Source of the DNA: Loktanella sp. S4079
GTDB lineage: Bacteria; Pseudomonadota; Alphaproteobacteria; Rhodobacterales; Rhodobacteraceae
DNA: 64,000 nucleotides
Direction of reading: 5' to 3'
Assembly: GCF_000967725.1 (NCBI RefSeq)
Contig: NZ_JXYE01000002.1
Coordinates: 1,488,001 to 1,552,000 of the forward strand
Shown here: positions 17,207 to 27,428 of the stretch, piece by piece
Layout: each line of letters opens with the position of its first letter
Numbering within the stretch: position 1 is the stretch's first letter
The notes under the pieces: generated by a model
Database searches by the model: none
What the model saw: only the letters and a program-made list of their open reading frames with translations
What the model was told of the DNA's origin: nothing
Program-made: the position numbers and the translations under genes

Positions 17207-18721
17207 ATGGTCGCGGTAGCCTACACAGTGGCATTTGAAGGAATCGAAGCCCGGCTTGTCGAGGTGCAATGCGCCGTGACGCCGGGCATACCTGCGTTTT
17301 CCATCGTCGGTCTACCGGACAAGGCAGTTTCTGAAGCGCGCGAACGTGTGCGTGCGGCGCTCACCGCGATGGCAATCGCGCTGCCCTCGAAACGGATTAC
17401 CGTCAACCTGTCCCCCGCCGACCTGCCCAAAGAAGGTTCGCATTTCGACCTTCCAATTGCGCTTGCCCTGCTTGCGGCGCTTGAAATCGTGCCATCCGAT
17501 GATGCCGCACAAACAGTTGCTTTGGGAGAGCTGTCACTAGAGGGCACGTTGGTTCCCGTTGTCGGTGCCCTACCCGCCGCAATGGCCGCCGCAAACGATG
17601 ATCGCACGCTTTTATGTCCCAAGGCTTGCGGAGCAGAGGCGGCTTGGGTCGGCGCTGCGAACGTCATTGCACCGCGCAATCTATCCGACGTTGTTCGGCA
17701 TTTTACTGGGCAATCTGTCCTGTCTCCGTCAGAACCCGGCGAGGTCCACAATACCACCGGCAACCGCGACTTATCAGAGGTAAAGGGCCAAGAGCGTGCG
17801 AAACGTGCGCTCGAAATCGCCGCCGCGGGGCGACATCATGTGATGATGGTCGGCAGCCCAGGATCCGGCAAATCCATGCTAGCGGCACGCATTCCCGGAA
17901 TACTACCGCCACTCACACCTGCGGAAGCATTAGAAACGTCGATGATCCATTCTTTGTCGGGCCTGTTGGATGAGGGCGGCATCAATCGCGAACGACCATT
18001 CAGGGAACCACACCACACGGCCTCTATGCCTGCCATCGTGGGCGGCGGTCGCGGGGCAAAACCGGGCGAAATTAGTCTCGCGCATAATGGCGTTCTTTTC
18101 ATGGATGAGTTTCCAGAATTTGCCCGCACCGTACTGGAGACATTACGCCAGCCTATCGAAACTGGTGAAGTCGTCGTCGCCCGTGCAAACGCACATGTCC
18201 GCTATCCCTGTCGATTTATGCTGGTTGCGGCGGCGAACCCCTGCAAATGCGGTTACCTATCGGACGCCAGCCGGGCCTGCACGCGCGCCCCGCAATGCGG
18301 AACCGACTATATGGGACGTATTTCTGGTCCTTTGATGGATCGATTTGATCTTAGGATCGAGGTGCCCCCGGTTGCCTTTACCGATCTTGATCTTCCGGCC
18401 GATGGCGAAAGCTCTGCGACGGTGGCCGCGCGTGTGGCCCAAGCTCGCCAGCTACAGACCGAACGGTTCGCTGGACAGGATAAGATGCGGGTGAACGCTG
18501 ATGCCGAGGGGCGGATACTTGATGAAATCGCGACCCCGGATGCAGAAGGGCGCGATCTACTGGTCAAAGTCGCAGAACGTTTTGGCCTATCCGCACGCGG
18601 CTATCACCGCGTGCTGCGCGTTGCGCGCACGATTGCTGATCTCGACGATTCGCCAGACGTGCGCAAACCCCATGTCGCCGAAGCAGTCAGCTATCGACTG
18701 ACCCTCGCGACAGATGGCTAA
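17207..18721 (+). CDS. comM: ComM/YifB family Mg-chelatase-like AAA+ ATPase
   Basis: A 504-residue ring-forming ATPase. An N-terminal Lon-protease-like fold domain (residues 1-170, with [24 protein letters not shown]) precedes the AAA+ core with Walker [24 protein letters not shown] (in part), Walker [12 protein letters not shown], and cysteines CKCGY..C..APQC that may bind zinc; the C-terminal domain has [19 protein letters not shown]. ComM is a helicase that drives branch migration during natural transformation and uptake of gene transfer agent DNA. GGAG lies 7 bp ahead of ATG 17207. It overlaps the convergent gshB stop by 4 bp. Confidence 0.92.
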   Translation: MVAVAYTVAFEGIEARLVEVQCAVTPGIPAFSIVGLPDKAVSEARERVRAALTAMAIALPSKRITVNLSPADLPKEGSHFDLPIALALLAALEIVPSDDAAQTVALGELSLEGTLVPVVGALPAAMAAANDDRTLLCPKACGAEAAWVGAANVIAPRNLSDVVRHFTGQSVLSPSEPGEVHNTTGNRDLSEVKGQERAKRALEIAAAGRHHVMMVGSPGSGKSMLAARIPGILPPLTPAEALETSMIHSLSGLLDEGGINRERPFREPHHTASMPAIVGGGRGAKPGEISLAHNGVLFMDEFPEFARTVLETLRQPIETGEVVVARANAHVRYPCRFMLVAAANPCKCGYLSDASRACTRAPQCGTDYMGRISGPLMDRFDLRIEVPPVAFTDLDLPADGESSATVAARVAQARQLQTERFAGQDKMRVNADAEGRILDEIATPDAEGRDLLVKVAERFGLSARGYHRVLRVARTIADLDDSPDVRKPHVAEAVSYRLTLATDG

Positions 18722-19662
18722 ACCGCGCGCTTTGCCTCAATCGCTTGCCAAATCTTTTCAGCGACATTGGTGCCGTCAAAACGCTCAAGCTCTTGAATGC
18801 CCGTTGGCGAGGTCACGTTAATTTCGGTCAGCCAATCGCCAATCACATCGATACCCACAAAAATCTGCCCCTTTTCGCGCAGCAGTGGCCCAATCTTGGC
18901 ACAAATCTCGCGATCCCGATCTGTCAATGCGACCTTTTCCGGACGGCCACCCACATGCATATTTGATCGTGTTTCACCCGCAGCAGGAACACGGTTGATC
19001 GCGCCAACTGGTTCCCCATTCACGAGGATCACACGCTTATCGCCCTTGGATACCGCTGGCAGGTATTTCTGCATAATCAGCGGCTCACGGTTAATGCCGC
19101 TAAACAGCTCGTGCAATGAGGCGAGGTTACTGTCTGCGTGGGCTAGCTTAAAGACGCCTGCGCCGCCATTGCCGTAGAGAGGTTTAAGAATGACATCACC
19201 ATGCTCTTCACGGAACGCGCGGAGCGTATCCAAATCACGCGCGATCATGGTCGGCGGTGTGAGTTCAGGGAAATTCAGAACCAACAGTTTCTCGGGATAG
19301 TTACGCACCCAAAACGGGTCATTCACAACCAGCGTTTCCGGGTGAACCATATCCAGAATATGGGTGGTGGTAATATATCCCATGTCGAATGGTGGATCCT
19401 GACGCAGCCACACAACGTCAAAGTCCGAAAGATCAACAGTCTGCTCTTCTCCCAGAGTAAAGTGATCACCCTTGACCCGCTGAACTGTCAGTGGCCAGCC
19501 ACGTGCCGTGACGCGCCCTTGATCAAATGCAAGCCGATCCGGGGTGTAATAAAACAGGGAATGACCACGCGCCTGCGCCTCTTCGGCGATGCGAAATGTG
19601 CTATCCGCGTTGATATCAATTGGGCCAATCGGGTCCATCTGGAAAGCAATTTTCAGCGACAT
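18718..19662 (-). CDS. gshB: Glutathione synthase
   Basis: A 314-residue ATP-grasp enzyme joining gamma-glutamylcysteine and glycine. The opening [23 protein letters not shown] is the classical GshB start (given in part), [16 protein letters not shown] the N-domain signature, [15 protein letters not shown] the ATP-grasp loop, and the C-terminus has [25 protein letters not shown] 19662 follows AAAGAGG. It runs in the same direction as yraN and rsmI and is probably co-transcribed with them. Confidence 0.95.
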   Translation of the reverse strand: MSLKIAFQMDPIGPIDINADSTFRIAEEAQARGHSLFYYTPDRLAFDQGRVTARGWPLTVQRVKGDHFTLGEEQTVDLSDFDVVWLRQDPPFDMGYITTTHILDMVHPETLVVNDPFWVRNYPEKLLVLNFPELTPPTMIARDLDTLRAFREEHGDVILKPLYGNGGAGVFKLAHADSNLASLHELFSGINREPLIMQKYLPAVSKGDKRVILVNGEPVGAINRVPAAGETRSNMHVGGRPEKVALTDRDREICAKIGPLLREKGQIFVGIDVIGDWLTEINVTSPTGIQELERFDGTNVAEKIWQAIEAKRAV

Positions 19663-19732
19663 GTGGCAACCTCTTTGCATGCTGTGTTGCCCTGATACAT
19701 GGCGTAGCATCCCGCGTTGTGCAATGGCCGGT

Positions 19733-20089
19733 TCAGAATTCCATAAAAGCGTTCTCGATCACTTGAACGGCCCCTTGCTCATTTACCACAGCAAGATCAA
19801 AGCGCACATCAGTCAATTGCCCTTTGGGTTCATTGGCAATGAACTCTGTTGCAGCCCCGCAGATCCGATCCATCTGTTTGCGACCAAGTCGCGTTGCCGC
19901 GCGCCCAAAGCTCCGGCTTTTCTTGACCTCGACAAAAACAACTGTTGGCCCGTCACGCATGACCAAATCTACTTCGCCGCTTGTGCCGCGCCAGCGGCGC
20001 GCAGCCACAGCATGGTTTCGGCGTTCATAATCTCGGGCGACGATGTCTTCGGCGGCGTAGCCCGCGTGATAGCCAGTTGTCCCTGTCAT
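19733..20089 (-). CDS. yraN: YraN family protein (UPF0102)
   Basis: A 118-residue protein with a restriction endonuclease-like fold: [19 protein letters not shown], then [25 protein letters not shown], where D and ExK are the PD-(D/E)xK-type residues. The biochemical role of YraN is not established. The ATG overlaps the rsmI stop by 4 bp. rsmI, yraN and an LpoA homologue are neighbours in many proteobacteria, which matches the arrangement here. Confidence 0.88.
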   Translation of the reverse strand: MTGTTGYHAGYAAEDIVARDYERRNHAVAARRWRGTSGEVDLVMRDGPTVVFVEVKKSRSFGRAATRLGRKQMDRICGAATEFIANEPKGQLTDVRFDLAVVNEQGAVQVIENAFMEF

Positions 20090-20946
20090 TCATCATCCTT
20101 CATATTCAGCGCGGTCTGATAGACCTGTCTGCGCGGCAACCCTAATGCACCAGCAACAACGGTGGCCGCATCTTTGACACGCATGGTTTTCATCGCCTCA
20201 TGTAAGGCCGCCTCAACATCATCTTCGGCCACTTCGGTTGCGCCTGCACGACCAACGAGCACGACAACCTCACCCTTAACGGCGCGACCATCAAACTGCG
20301 TTGCGAGGTCATTTAATGTGCCACGGGTCACTTCCTCAAATTTCTTGGTCAACTCGCGACAGACAACCGCCTGCCGGTCTTCTCCCAGAACATCGCGCAG
20401 ATTCCCTAACATTTCCCCAACACGTTTCGGGCTTTCATAAAAAACCAACGTGAATGGAATGTCGCGCAGTGCCGCAATTTCAGTTTCGCGCTGCTGTTTT
20501 GCTGCTGGCAAGAACCCAACAAATGCAAAGCGATCCGTCGGCAACCCAGAAACCGTCAGCGCCGATAGAACCGCCGATGGACCCGGTGCAGAGGTCACAA
20601 AAATCCCCTCGGCGATTGCAGCTTTGCCCAGTTCATAACCGGGATCAGCAACTAGCGGGGTGCCTGCCTCGGAGACGTAAGCGACTGATTTACCGTCTTG
20701 AATGTCGCGCAACAATCGGTTGATTGCGCCCTCCCCGCTATGGTCGTGAAATGCAACCAGTTTACGCCCCTCAAGCGGCACACCGTGGATTTCCATTAGT
20801 TTACGCGCAGTTCGCGTATCTTCGGCTGCGATCACATCCGCAGAGGCAAGAATATCGAGCGCACGCAAAGTAATATCGCGCGCAGACCCAATGGGTGTCG
20901 CCACAAAGTACAACCCGGCAGAGAGTGGCCTGTTTACAAAATTCAT
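20086..20946 (-). CDS. rsmI: 16S rRNA (cytidine(1402)-2'-O)-methyltransferase
   Basis: A 286-residue SAM-dependent enzyme of the tetrapyrrole methylase fold. GLYFVATPIGSARDITLRALDIL is the RsmI opening (in part), AEDTRTARKLMEIHGV the next signature, YVSEAGTPLVADPGYEL the glycine-rich loop, and SGLPTDRFAFVGFLP and FYESPKRV follow. It methylates C1402 in the ribosomal P site. It overlaps yraN by 4 bp and is divergent from the LpoA-like gene. Confidence 0.95.
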   Translation of the reverse strand: MNFVNRPLSAGLYFVATPIGSARDITLRALDILASADVIAAEDTRTARKLMEIHGVPLEGRKLVAFHDHSGEGAINRLLRDIQDGKSVAYVSEAGTPLVADPGYELGKAAIAEGIFVTSAPGPSAVLSALTVSGLPTDRFAFVGFLPAAKQQRETEIAALRDIPFTLVFYESPKRVGEMLGNLRDVLGEDRQAVVCRELTKKFEEVTRGTLNDLATQFDGRAVKGEVVVLVGRAGATEVAEDDVEAALHEAMKTMRVKDAATVVAGALGLPRRQVYQTALNMKDDE

Positions 20947-21036
20947 ATCTGGACCCGCTTGCCCCCTGCTTTATGATAGACGTAACTGACGCCGCCGCTC
21001 TTGTGGCACGTCGCCCGATCCTGGAGGATAGCTTAT

Positions 21037-22218
21037 ATGTTTGCCCGATACAGCAGTGCGCGCAGCGTACTCGCAAAATTTTTTACTTTAACTGCATTTC
21101 TTTGGCTCGCTGCTTGTGATGTCACATTGTCACCTGACGCGGATGTTGGCCAACAGATTGACGTCAGTGATCCTGTTCCGGTTGCCCTGCTTGTCCCAAG
21201 CGGCTCTGGCGTTGGCAGTGACGAATTCCTTGCCAAAAACCTCGAAAACGCAGCGCGGCTTGCCATTGCAGACCTCGAAGGGGCAAAAGTTGAGCTGCGC
21301 GTTTACAGCACCGCAGGCGACCCAACAACGGCGGCAAACGCGGCTGTCACCGCAGTTAACGACGGAGCCAAGATTATTCTGGGGCCTCTCTACAGCGAGG
21401 CCGCAAACGCGGTTGGCGTCGCGGTTGCGGGTCGTAACGTCAACGTCCTGTCCTTTTCCAACACGGCAAGTATCGCTGGCGGTAACGTCTTTATTCTAGG
21501 CGCGACATTTGACAACACCGCCAACCGCCTTGTCCAATATGGGACACGAAATGGTATTAGCCGCTACCTCGTTGCGCATGGAGACGACACGCCGGGCCAA
21601 GTGGGCGGTCAAGCTATCGCATCTGCGATTCAAGCGAATGGCGGACAGCTTGTCGGTGTTGAAACCTATCCGCTGTCGCAGCAGGGCATCTTTACCTCTA
21701 CCCGCCGCATTGTATCGAGCGCGCGCAGCTCTGGCGCCCAGGCCGTGTTCACGACCGCGAGCGCGGCTGCTGACCTGCCATTGCTTGCGACCGCATTGCC
21801 AGATGCGGGGATGAATACAGGCGCGACAAAGTTTATCGGACTGACCCGTTGGGATACCGTACCACAGCTATTCGCGTTGCCCGGTGTCCAAGGTGGCCTG
21901 TTCGCAATGCCTGATCAATCAACTGCATCGCTATTTGCAAACCGCTATGCTGCGACATATGGCGAGAATCCTCACCCGCTTGCTGGGCTTGCCTATGACG
22001 GTATCGCAGCAATTGGCGCACTGGTTGCCGCGGGTAAATCGGATGCACTGACAAAATCAGCGTTGACGACTCCGCAAGGTTTCCGTGGTACTTCGGGCGC
22101 ATTCCGTTTATTGCCGAACGGGTTGAACCAGCGTGCGCTGGCTGTTGCTACAATACGTGAAAATCAGGTGGTTATCCTTGAACAAGCCCCTCGCAGCTTC
22201 GGCGGTGCAGGTCTCTGA
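21037..22218 (+). CDS. Penicillin-binding protein activator (LpoA/LppC-like lipoprotein)
   Basis: A 393-residue outer-membrane lipoprotein candidate. The signal peptide ends in the lipobox LAAC (about residues 24-27). The mature part has a periplasmic-binding-protein fold related to the C-terminal domain of LpoA: VPVALLVPSGSGVGSDE, KIILGPLYSEAANAV, LSFSNTASIAGGNVFILGAT. In E. coli LpoA activates peptidoglycan synthase PBP1a. The N-terminal TPR half of E. coli LpoA is missing, as is usual in alphaproteobacteria. ATG 21037 follows TGGAGGATAG. Its end overlaps glnD. Confidence 0.82.
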   Translation: MFARYSSARSVLAKFFTLTAFLWLAACDVTLSPDADVGQQIDVSDPVPVALLVPSGSGVGSDEFLAKNLENAARLAIADLEGAKVELRVYSTAGDPTTAANAAVTAVNDGAKIILGPLYSEAANAVGVAVAGRNVNVLSFSNTASIAGGNVFILGATFDNTANRLVQYGTRNGISRYLVAHGDDTPGQVGGQAIASAIQANGGQLVGVETYPLSQQGIFTSTRRIVSSARSSGAQAVFTTASAAADLPLLATALPDAGMNTGATKFIGLTRWDTVPQLFALPGVQGGLFAMPDQSTASLFANRYAATYGENPHPLAGLAYDGIAAIGALVAAGKSDALTKSALTTPQGFRGTSGAFRLLPNGLNQRALAVATIRENQVVILEQAPRSFGGAGL

Positions 22219-24991
22219 CCTAGCCGCAGAACTAGACCCAAACGCGCCGGACAGTCTGATTTGTCCGGCGTATGAGATTTTTGACCGCGACGCGATCGCA
22301 AAAGAAATGGATGCAGCGCTCGCTGATTTGAGCGCAGAAAAGGACATTCGCGCAGCAACGGTCGCCATCCTGTCCAAGGCACGTACCGCTGGGCGAAACA
22401 CCATCGCCGCCGCGTTCCAAGAGCAACCCTTTGCCGCGCGTCCGACAACCCAATCTTATTGCTGGCTAACCGATCAGATCGTCGGAATTGTGCTCGATGT
22501 CGCGATGCGTCGTCTGCATCCGCTTGCCAACCCAACCGAGGGCGAAAAGCTGTCGCTGATCGCGGTGGGTGGTTATGGCCGCGGCGAAATGGCACCAGAA
22601 TCTGATGTCGATCTACTGTTCCTGACGCCCTATAAAATGACCCCTTGGGCTGAAAGCGTGATTGAATCCATGCTTTACATGCTCTGGGATCTCAAGCTGA
22701 AGGTCGGGCACGCCAGCAGAACCGTCAAAGAATGCGTCCGCCTCGCCCGCGAAGACTATACGATCCGCACCTCGCTTGTTGAATGTCGCTACCTTGCTGG
22801 TGACGCGGAATTAGCCCAACGTCTGGGCGCACGGTTGTGGTCCGATCTATTCAAAGGCACCGCCGCTGAATTCATTGAAGCCAAGCTTGACGAGCGCGCA
22901 GAGCGCCATCGTAAACAAGGTGGGCAGCGTTATGTTGTCGAACCCAATGTCAAAGAAGGCAAAGGCGGCCTACGCGATCTACAATCGCTGTTTTGGATCA
23001 GTAAATACATCAACGATGTTAAAGACGCGGCTGACTTGGTTGGTTTGGGCGTCTTTACCCCAGAGGAATTTGAAACCTTTGTCACCGCAGAGGATTTTTT
23101 GTGGGCTGTACGCTGTCACCTGCACCTGATTACGGCGCGCGCAACTGATCAGCTCACTTTCGACCTTCAGGTCGAGGTCGCGGCGGCAATGGGCTATACC
23201 GATCACGGCGGGCGTCGTGCGGTCGAGCACTTTATGCAAGCCTATTTTCGGCAGGCGAACAAAGTTGGGGAACTGACCCGCATCTTTTTGACGGCACTTG
23301 AGGCAACCCACACAAAAGCAGAACCAATGCTCGTGCGTCTATTGACGCGCCGCAAAAAGGCAAAAGCCCCCTATGCGATCAAACAAAACCGCTTAACGGT
23401 CGCGGATGAAAATGCGTTCCTCGCCGATAGCGTAAACATGCTGCGTATCTTCGAAGAGGCCTTGCGCACCGGTACATTGCTGCACCCTGACGCAATGCGG
23501 TTGATTGCATCGAACCTAGATCTCATCGACGAGGACATGCGCCAGAACAAAGAAGCGCGACGTATCTTTATTGATCTGCTATTGAAACACGGCAATCCGG
23601 AACGCGGCCTGCGAAGGATGAACGAACTGGGTGTATTAGACGCCTTTATCCCAGAGTTCGCACCAATCGTCGCGATGATGCAATTCAATATGTATCATCA
23701 CTACACAGTGGACGAACACACGATCCAGTGCATCAGTAACCTTGCCCAGATCGAACGCAAGGAACTGATCGAAGAGCTGCCTGTCGCGTCCGGAATTCTG
23801 AAGCGCGGCGTTAATCGCAAAGTTCTATACATTGCGCTTCTTTTGCACGACATCGGCAAAGGCCGCGACGAAGACCATTCTATTTTGGGTGCTCAGATTG
23901 CGCGCAAGGTCGCCCCGCGCCTTGGGCTCAGCAAAAAGGATTGCGAAACCGTTGAGTGGCTTATCCGGTATCACCTGCTGATGTCAGACGTGGCGCAAAA
24001 GCGCGATATTTCAGAGCCACGCACCGTGCAAGGCTTTGCAAAGGCGGTGAAATCCGTTGAACGGCTTGACCTGCTCACCGTTCTAACCGTCTGTGATATT
24101 CGCGGCGTCGGCCCCGACACCTGGAATAACTGGAAGGCCGTTCTTTTGCGGAATCTCTATGCCGCTACCAAAGACGCGCTAGAAAACGGGCTCGAGGATC
24201 TTAACCGCGAAACCCGCGAGACCGAAGCCAAGCGCGTCCTGCGTGCCGAACTGTCGGATTGGCCCCCCAAGGATCTCAAGGTCGAGGCCGCGCGCCATTA
24301 TGGTCCGTATTGGCAGGGGCTTCCGTCGGCCGCCCATGTCGTCTTTGCGAACCTTCTGCGTGACATCGCGAATGACGAACTTCGGATCGACCTGATGCTA
24401 GACGAAGACCGCGACGCGACGCGCGCATGTTTTGCTATGGTGGATCACCCCGGTCTGTTTAGCCGCATGACCGGAGCGCTCGCCTTGGTCGGTGCGAATA
24501 TCGTGGATGCACGGACCTACACCTCAAAGGACGGCTACGTTACCGCAGTTTTCTGGATCCAAGACAATGATGGCAGCCCCTACGAGGAAAGCCGTCTGCC
24601 ACGTCTGCGCACAATGATCAGCAAAACGCTGAAGGGCGAGGTAGTCGCCCGCGATGCCTTGGTCAGCAAAGACAAGATCAAAAAGCGTGAGCGTGCGTTC
24701 CGTGTGCCTACCAATATCACATTCGATAATGATGGCTCCGCGATCTATACGATTATCGAGATTGAATCACGCGACCGCCCCGGTCTGTTGTACGATCTCA
24801 CGCGCACTTTGGCGGATAACTACGTGAATATCGCCTCGGCCGTGATTGCGACTTATGGTGAGCAAGTGGTCGATACCTTTTACGTCAAAGACATGGTTGG
24901 GCTGAAATACTATTCAGATTCCAAACGCGCCGCCCTGGAACGCAAGCTACGCGACGCAATCGAACAAGGGTCAGAGCGGGCACGTAACTAA
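22178..24991 (+). CDS. glnD: [Protein-PII] uridylyltransferase/uridylyl-removing enzyme
   Basis: A large nitrogen-sensing enzyme, 937 residues with the start chosen here. The nucleotidyltransferase domain has AVGGYGRGEMAPESDVDLLFL, the HD hydrolase domain ALLLHDIGKGRDEDHS, and two C-terminal ACT domains read DHPGLFSRMTGALALVGANIVDA and RDRPGLLYDLTRTLADNYVNIASA (each given in part). GlnD adds and removes UMP on PII proteins in response to glutamine. There is no ATG near the expected N-terminus. TTG 22178 has AGGTGG 6 bp upstream; GTG 22133 or 22157 are alternatives. The start lies inside the preceding gene, suggesting coupling. Confidence 0.93.
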   Translation: MNKPLAASAVQVSDLAAELDPNAPDSLICPAYEIFDRDAIAKEMDAALADLSAEKDIRAATVAILSKARTAGRNTIAAAFQEQPFAARPTTQSYCWLTDQIVGIVLDVAMRRLHPLANPTEGEKLSLIAVGGYGRGEMAPESDVDLLFLTPYKMTPWAESVIESMLYMLWDLKLKVGHASRTVKECVRLAREDYTIRTSLVECRYLAGDAELAQRLGARLWSDLFKGTAAEFIEAKLDERAERHRKQGGQRYVVEPNVKEGKGGLRDLQSLFWISKYINDVKDAADLVGLGVFTPEEFETFVTAEDFLWAVRCHLHLITARATDQLTFDLQVEVAAAMGYTDHGGRRAVEHFMQAYFRQANKVGELTRIFLTALEATHTKAEPMLVRLLTRRKKAKAPYAIKQNRLTVADENAFLADSVNMLRIFEEALRTGTLLHPDAMRLIASNLDLIDEDMRQNKEARRIFIDLLLKHGNPERGLRRMNELGVLDAFIPEFAPIVAMMQFNMYHHYTVDEHTIQCISNLAQIERKELIEELPVASGILKRGVNRKVLYIALLLHDIGKGRDEDHSILGAQIARKVAPRLGLSKKDCETVEWLIRYHLLMSDVAQKRDISEPRTVQGFAKAVKSVERLDLLTVLTVCDIRGVGPDTWNNWKAVLLRNLYAATKDALENGLEDLNRETRETEAKRVLRAELSDWPPKDLKVEAARHYGPYWQGLPSAAHVVFANLLRDIANDELRIDLMLDEDRDATRACFAMVDHPGLFSRMTGALALVGANIVDARTYTSKDGYVTAVFWIQDNDGSPYEESRLPRLRTMISKTLKGEVVARDALVSKDKIKKRERAFRVPTNITFDNDGSAIYTIIEIESRDRPGLLYDLTRTLADNYVNIASAVIATYGEQVVDTFYVKDMVGLKYYSDSKRAALERKLRDAIEQGSERARN

Positions 24992-25101
24992 CGTGCCCCT
25001 TCGGTTGCACTGCATAAACCTTGCACAAATGGGTCATTGCTGCGCGCCTGACGCTTACATAGTGTGGCCCGAAACGGCTGCATGATCGAGGTCACCATTC
25101 C

Positions 25102-26664
25102 ATGAAACCAATTCGCCTAATGGCCGGTTTTTTCACCGTCGGCATATGGACACTTGCTAGTCGCCTGTTGGGGTTTGTGCGCGATGTCATGATCGCGGCC
25201 TACTTGGGTACTGGTCCCGTGGCAGAGGCATTCTTGATTGCTTTCTCGCTTCCAAACCTCTTTCGCCGCTTCTTTGCCGAAGGCGCATTTAACATGGCAT
25301 TTGTGCCCATGTTTTCGAAAAAACTGGAAGGTGGTGAGGACGCGAAACGCTTTGCCCAAGACGCATTTATTGGACTTGCGGCGATCTTGATTGTCTTTTC
25401 CACGATCGCAATTGTCCTGATGCCCGCGCTGGTCGCTATGATGGCGAGCGGCTTTATCGGGACAGAGCGATTTGACCTCGCCGTCTATTATGGGCGGATC
25501 GCCTTTCCTTACATCCTGTTTATTTCGCTGTCGGCACTCTTGTCAGGCGTGCTCAATGCGACCGGGCGTTTCACCGCAGCGGCCGCGGCACCGGTTCTGC
25601 TTAATATCATCTTCATTGGGGCGCTGGTCTTGACCGGACTGGCATGTGGCTGCGGCGGATCAGAAAATCAGACGCTGATGGGTTCGGCGCTTGCCTATGC
25701 GGTGCCAATCGCGGGCATTGCGCAGGTCGCACTTGTTTGGACGGCCGCCAAGCGCGCGGGCTATCCGATGCGATTGGGACGCCCAAAGATGACCCCAGAG
25801 CTAAAACGGCTGGCCATCATCGCAGCCCCTGCCGCACTGGCTGGTGGTGTCGTACAGATCAACCTTTTGGTCGGGCGACAGGTCGCCAGCTTCTTTGACG
25901 GAGCGGTTGCCTGGCTCAATTATGCGGACCGGCTGTATCAATTGCCCCTTGGCGTGGTTGGTATCGCAATTGGTGTTGTGCTCTTGCCCGACCTGTCACG
26001 CCGATTACGTGCAGGCGACACCGAAGGCGGCCAAAACGCGTTTAACCGCGCCAGCGAAATTAGTCTGGCCCTTACGATTCCGGCAGCGGTGGCATTGGTG
26101 GTCATCGCCTTTCCTTTGGTCAGCGTTTTGTATGAACGGGGTGCGTTTGATCAGGACGATACGAACGCAACCGCGCTAGCGGTCGCTGTCTATGGGCTAG
26201 GGTTGCCCGCCTTTGTGATGCAAAAGACCCTGCAGCCGCTCTATTTCGCCCGCGAAGACACCAAACGCCCGTTCTATTTTGCTCTTGTTGCACTGGCGCT
26301 GAACGCGGCGCTCGCCATTGGGCTATCGCCCCTTATCGGCTATATCGCGGCGGCGGTGGGGACGTCACTCACAGGTTGGGCGACCGTGCTGTTGCTCTGG
26401 TGGGGCGCACGAAACATGGGGGACGCGGCAAAATTCGACAGCCGGTTTCAACGCCGCCTGCCCCGGATCGTTCTTGCTTCGCTAGCCATGGGTGTCGTGC
26501 TTTGGATCAGTGCCGACATCCTAGCCCCTGCTCTTGAGATGGGTCAGTTGCGCTATCTTGCTCTTTTGGCATTGGTGATCATTGGGATCACCAGCTATTT
26601 TGGGATCGGTCAGATCATCGGCGCGTTCAAACTCAGCGAGTTCAAACGCAACTTGCGTCGCTAG
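25102..26664 (+). CDS. murJ: Lipid II flippase MurJ
   Basis: A 520-residue inner-membrane protein with about 14 membrane segments. It has the MurJ hallmarks: FTVGIWTLASRLLGFVRDVMIAAYLG, AFLIAFSLPNLFRRFFAEGAFNMAFVP (each longer than quoted) and RPFYFALVALALNAAL, with conserved arginines lining the central cavity. It moves lipid-linked peptidoglycan precursor across the membrane. glnD followed by murJ is a common alphaproteobacterial order. The TAG stop is shared with the convergent rhomboid-like gene through the tetranucleotide CTAG. Confidence 0.94.
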   Translation: MKPIRLMAGFFTVGIWTLASRLLGFVRDVMIAAYLGTGPVAEAFLIAFSLPNLFRRFFAEGAFNMAFVPMFSKKLEGGEDAKRFAQDAFIGLAAILIVFSTIAIVLMPALVAMMASGFIGTERFDLAVYYGRIAFPYILFISLSALLSGVLNATGRFTAAAAAPVLLNIIFIGALVLTGLACGCGGSENQTLMGSALAYAVPIAGIAQVALVWTAAKRAGYPMRLGRPKMTPELKRLAIIAAPAALAGGVVQINLLVGRQVASFFDGAVAWLNYADRLYQLPLGVVGIAIGVVLLPDLSRRLRAGDTEGGQNAFNRASEISLALTIPAAVALVVIAFPLVSVLYERGAFDQDDTNATALAVAVYGLGLPAFVMQKTLQPLYFAREDTKRPFYFALVALALNAALAIGLSPLIGYIAAAVGTSLTGWATVLLLWWGARNMGDAAKFDSRFQRRLPRIVLASLAMGVVLWISADILAPALEMGQLRYLALLALVIIGITSYFGIGQIIGAFKLSEFKRNLRR

Positions 26665-27341
26665 GATCGTTCCCGCATCCGCCCCAAAAATGCGGCCCAG
26701 CCGCCGGGCGCAAGCAGCAGTGAGAAAGCAAAACCAACCACAAAGCCGGTCAATTCGGCGATCCAGCTATATCCTGTTTCGAACAATAGCCCAAAGACCA
26801 GCTGAATCCCCAATAGCACCGCAATCAACTGAAACGCCTTTAACTGGTTTTGCCCCATTGCCCCCAAATTCAGCCAAAGCGCGTAGGTATACGCCCCAAT
26901 AAGCCCGTAAACCGAAGGAAAGCCACCAATCAGCGGGTAGTTATTGGGCGCAAGCATGCCAAAGACCAGCGCCCCTGCAATCGCAGTCGCTACATAAAGA
27001 GCGAATATCTTTACCCCGCCATAAAACTCGGCAGTGAATTTCCCCAATGCAAGCGTCAGCGCCGCGCAAAAGGCAGCCTGCGTTAGGTTCCCGTTTATAA
27101 ATGGATAGGTCAGGAACCGTTTGAGCATATCAAACGAATAGTCCCCATTCACCCAGATACGATCCAACACAGCGCCCGAGAACCCGTATTGCTGAATGCT
27201 GCCGACACGCCAACCGATCCCACGATCGCCCCCAATCAAGCCAACCCCAGCAAGCTGCAATACGCACTCCACCCCAACGATGACCAAGGTCAGGGCGATG
27301 ATCACGGGCGGAATTGCGTTGATCGGGCTTTCGGGTTTCAT
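26661..27341 (-). CDS. Rhomboid-family membrane protein lacking catalytic residues
   Basis: A 226-residue protein with six or seven membrane segments and rhomboid layout. Where active rhomboids have the serine motif GxSG before xxxGLLGA, this protein reads GGFPSVYGLIGA, placing Phe at the serine position; where the catalytic histidine stands (AHxxGxxxG), it reads AELTGFVVG, with Glu instead. It is therefore probably a pseudoprotease that binds membrane proteins rather than cutting them. ATG 27341 (MKPESPINAIPP) is the likely start; the long upstream frame runs against trpS and is not credible. Convergent with murJ, sharing 4 bp. Confidence 0.75.
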   Translation of the reverse strand: MKPESPINAIPPVIIALTLVIVGVECVLQLAGVGLIGGDRGIGWRVGSIQQYGFSGAVLDRIWVNGDYSFDMLKRFLTYPFINGNLTQAAFCAALTLALGKFTAEFYGGVKIFALYVATAIAGALVFGMLAPNNYPLIGGFPSVYGLIGAYTYALWLNLGAMGQNQLKAFQLIAVLLGIQLVFGLLFETGYSWIAELTGFVVGFAFSLLLAPGGWAAFLGRMRERS

Positions 27342-27428
27342 GGCGGTGCCTTGGACTGTTGAAATTGACGGGTCTGTCTGGCATGGGTATGCGACCCCTG
27401 CTACGAAATCCAGCCCGGACATTTTATA

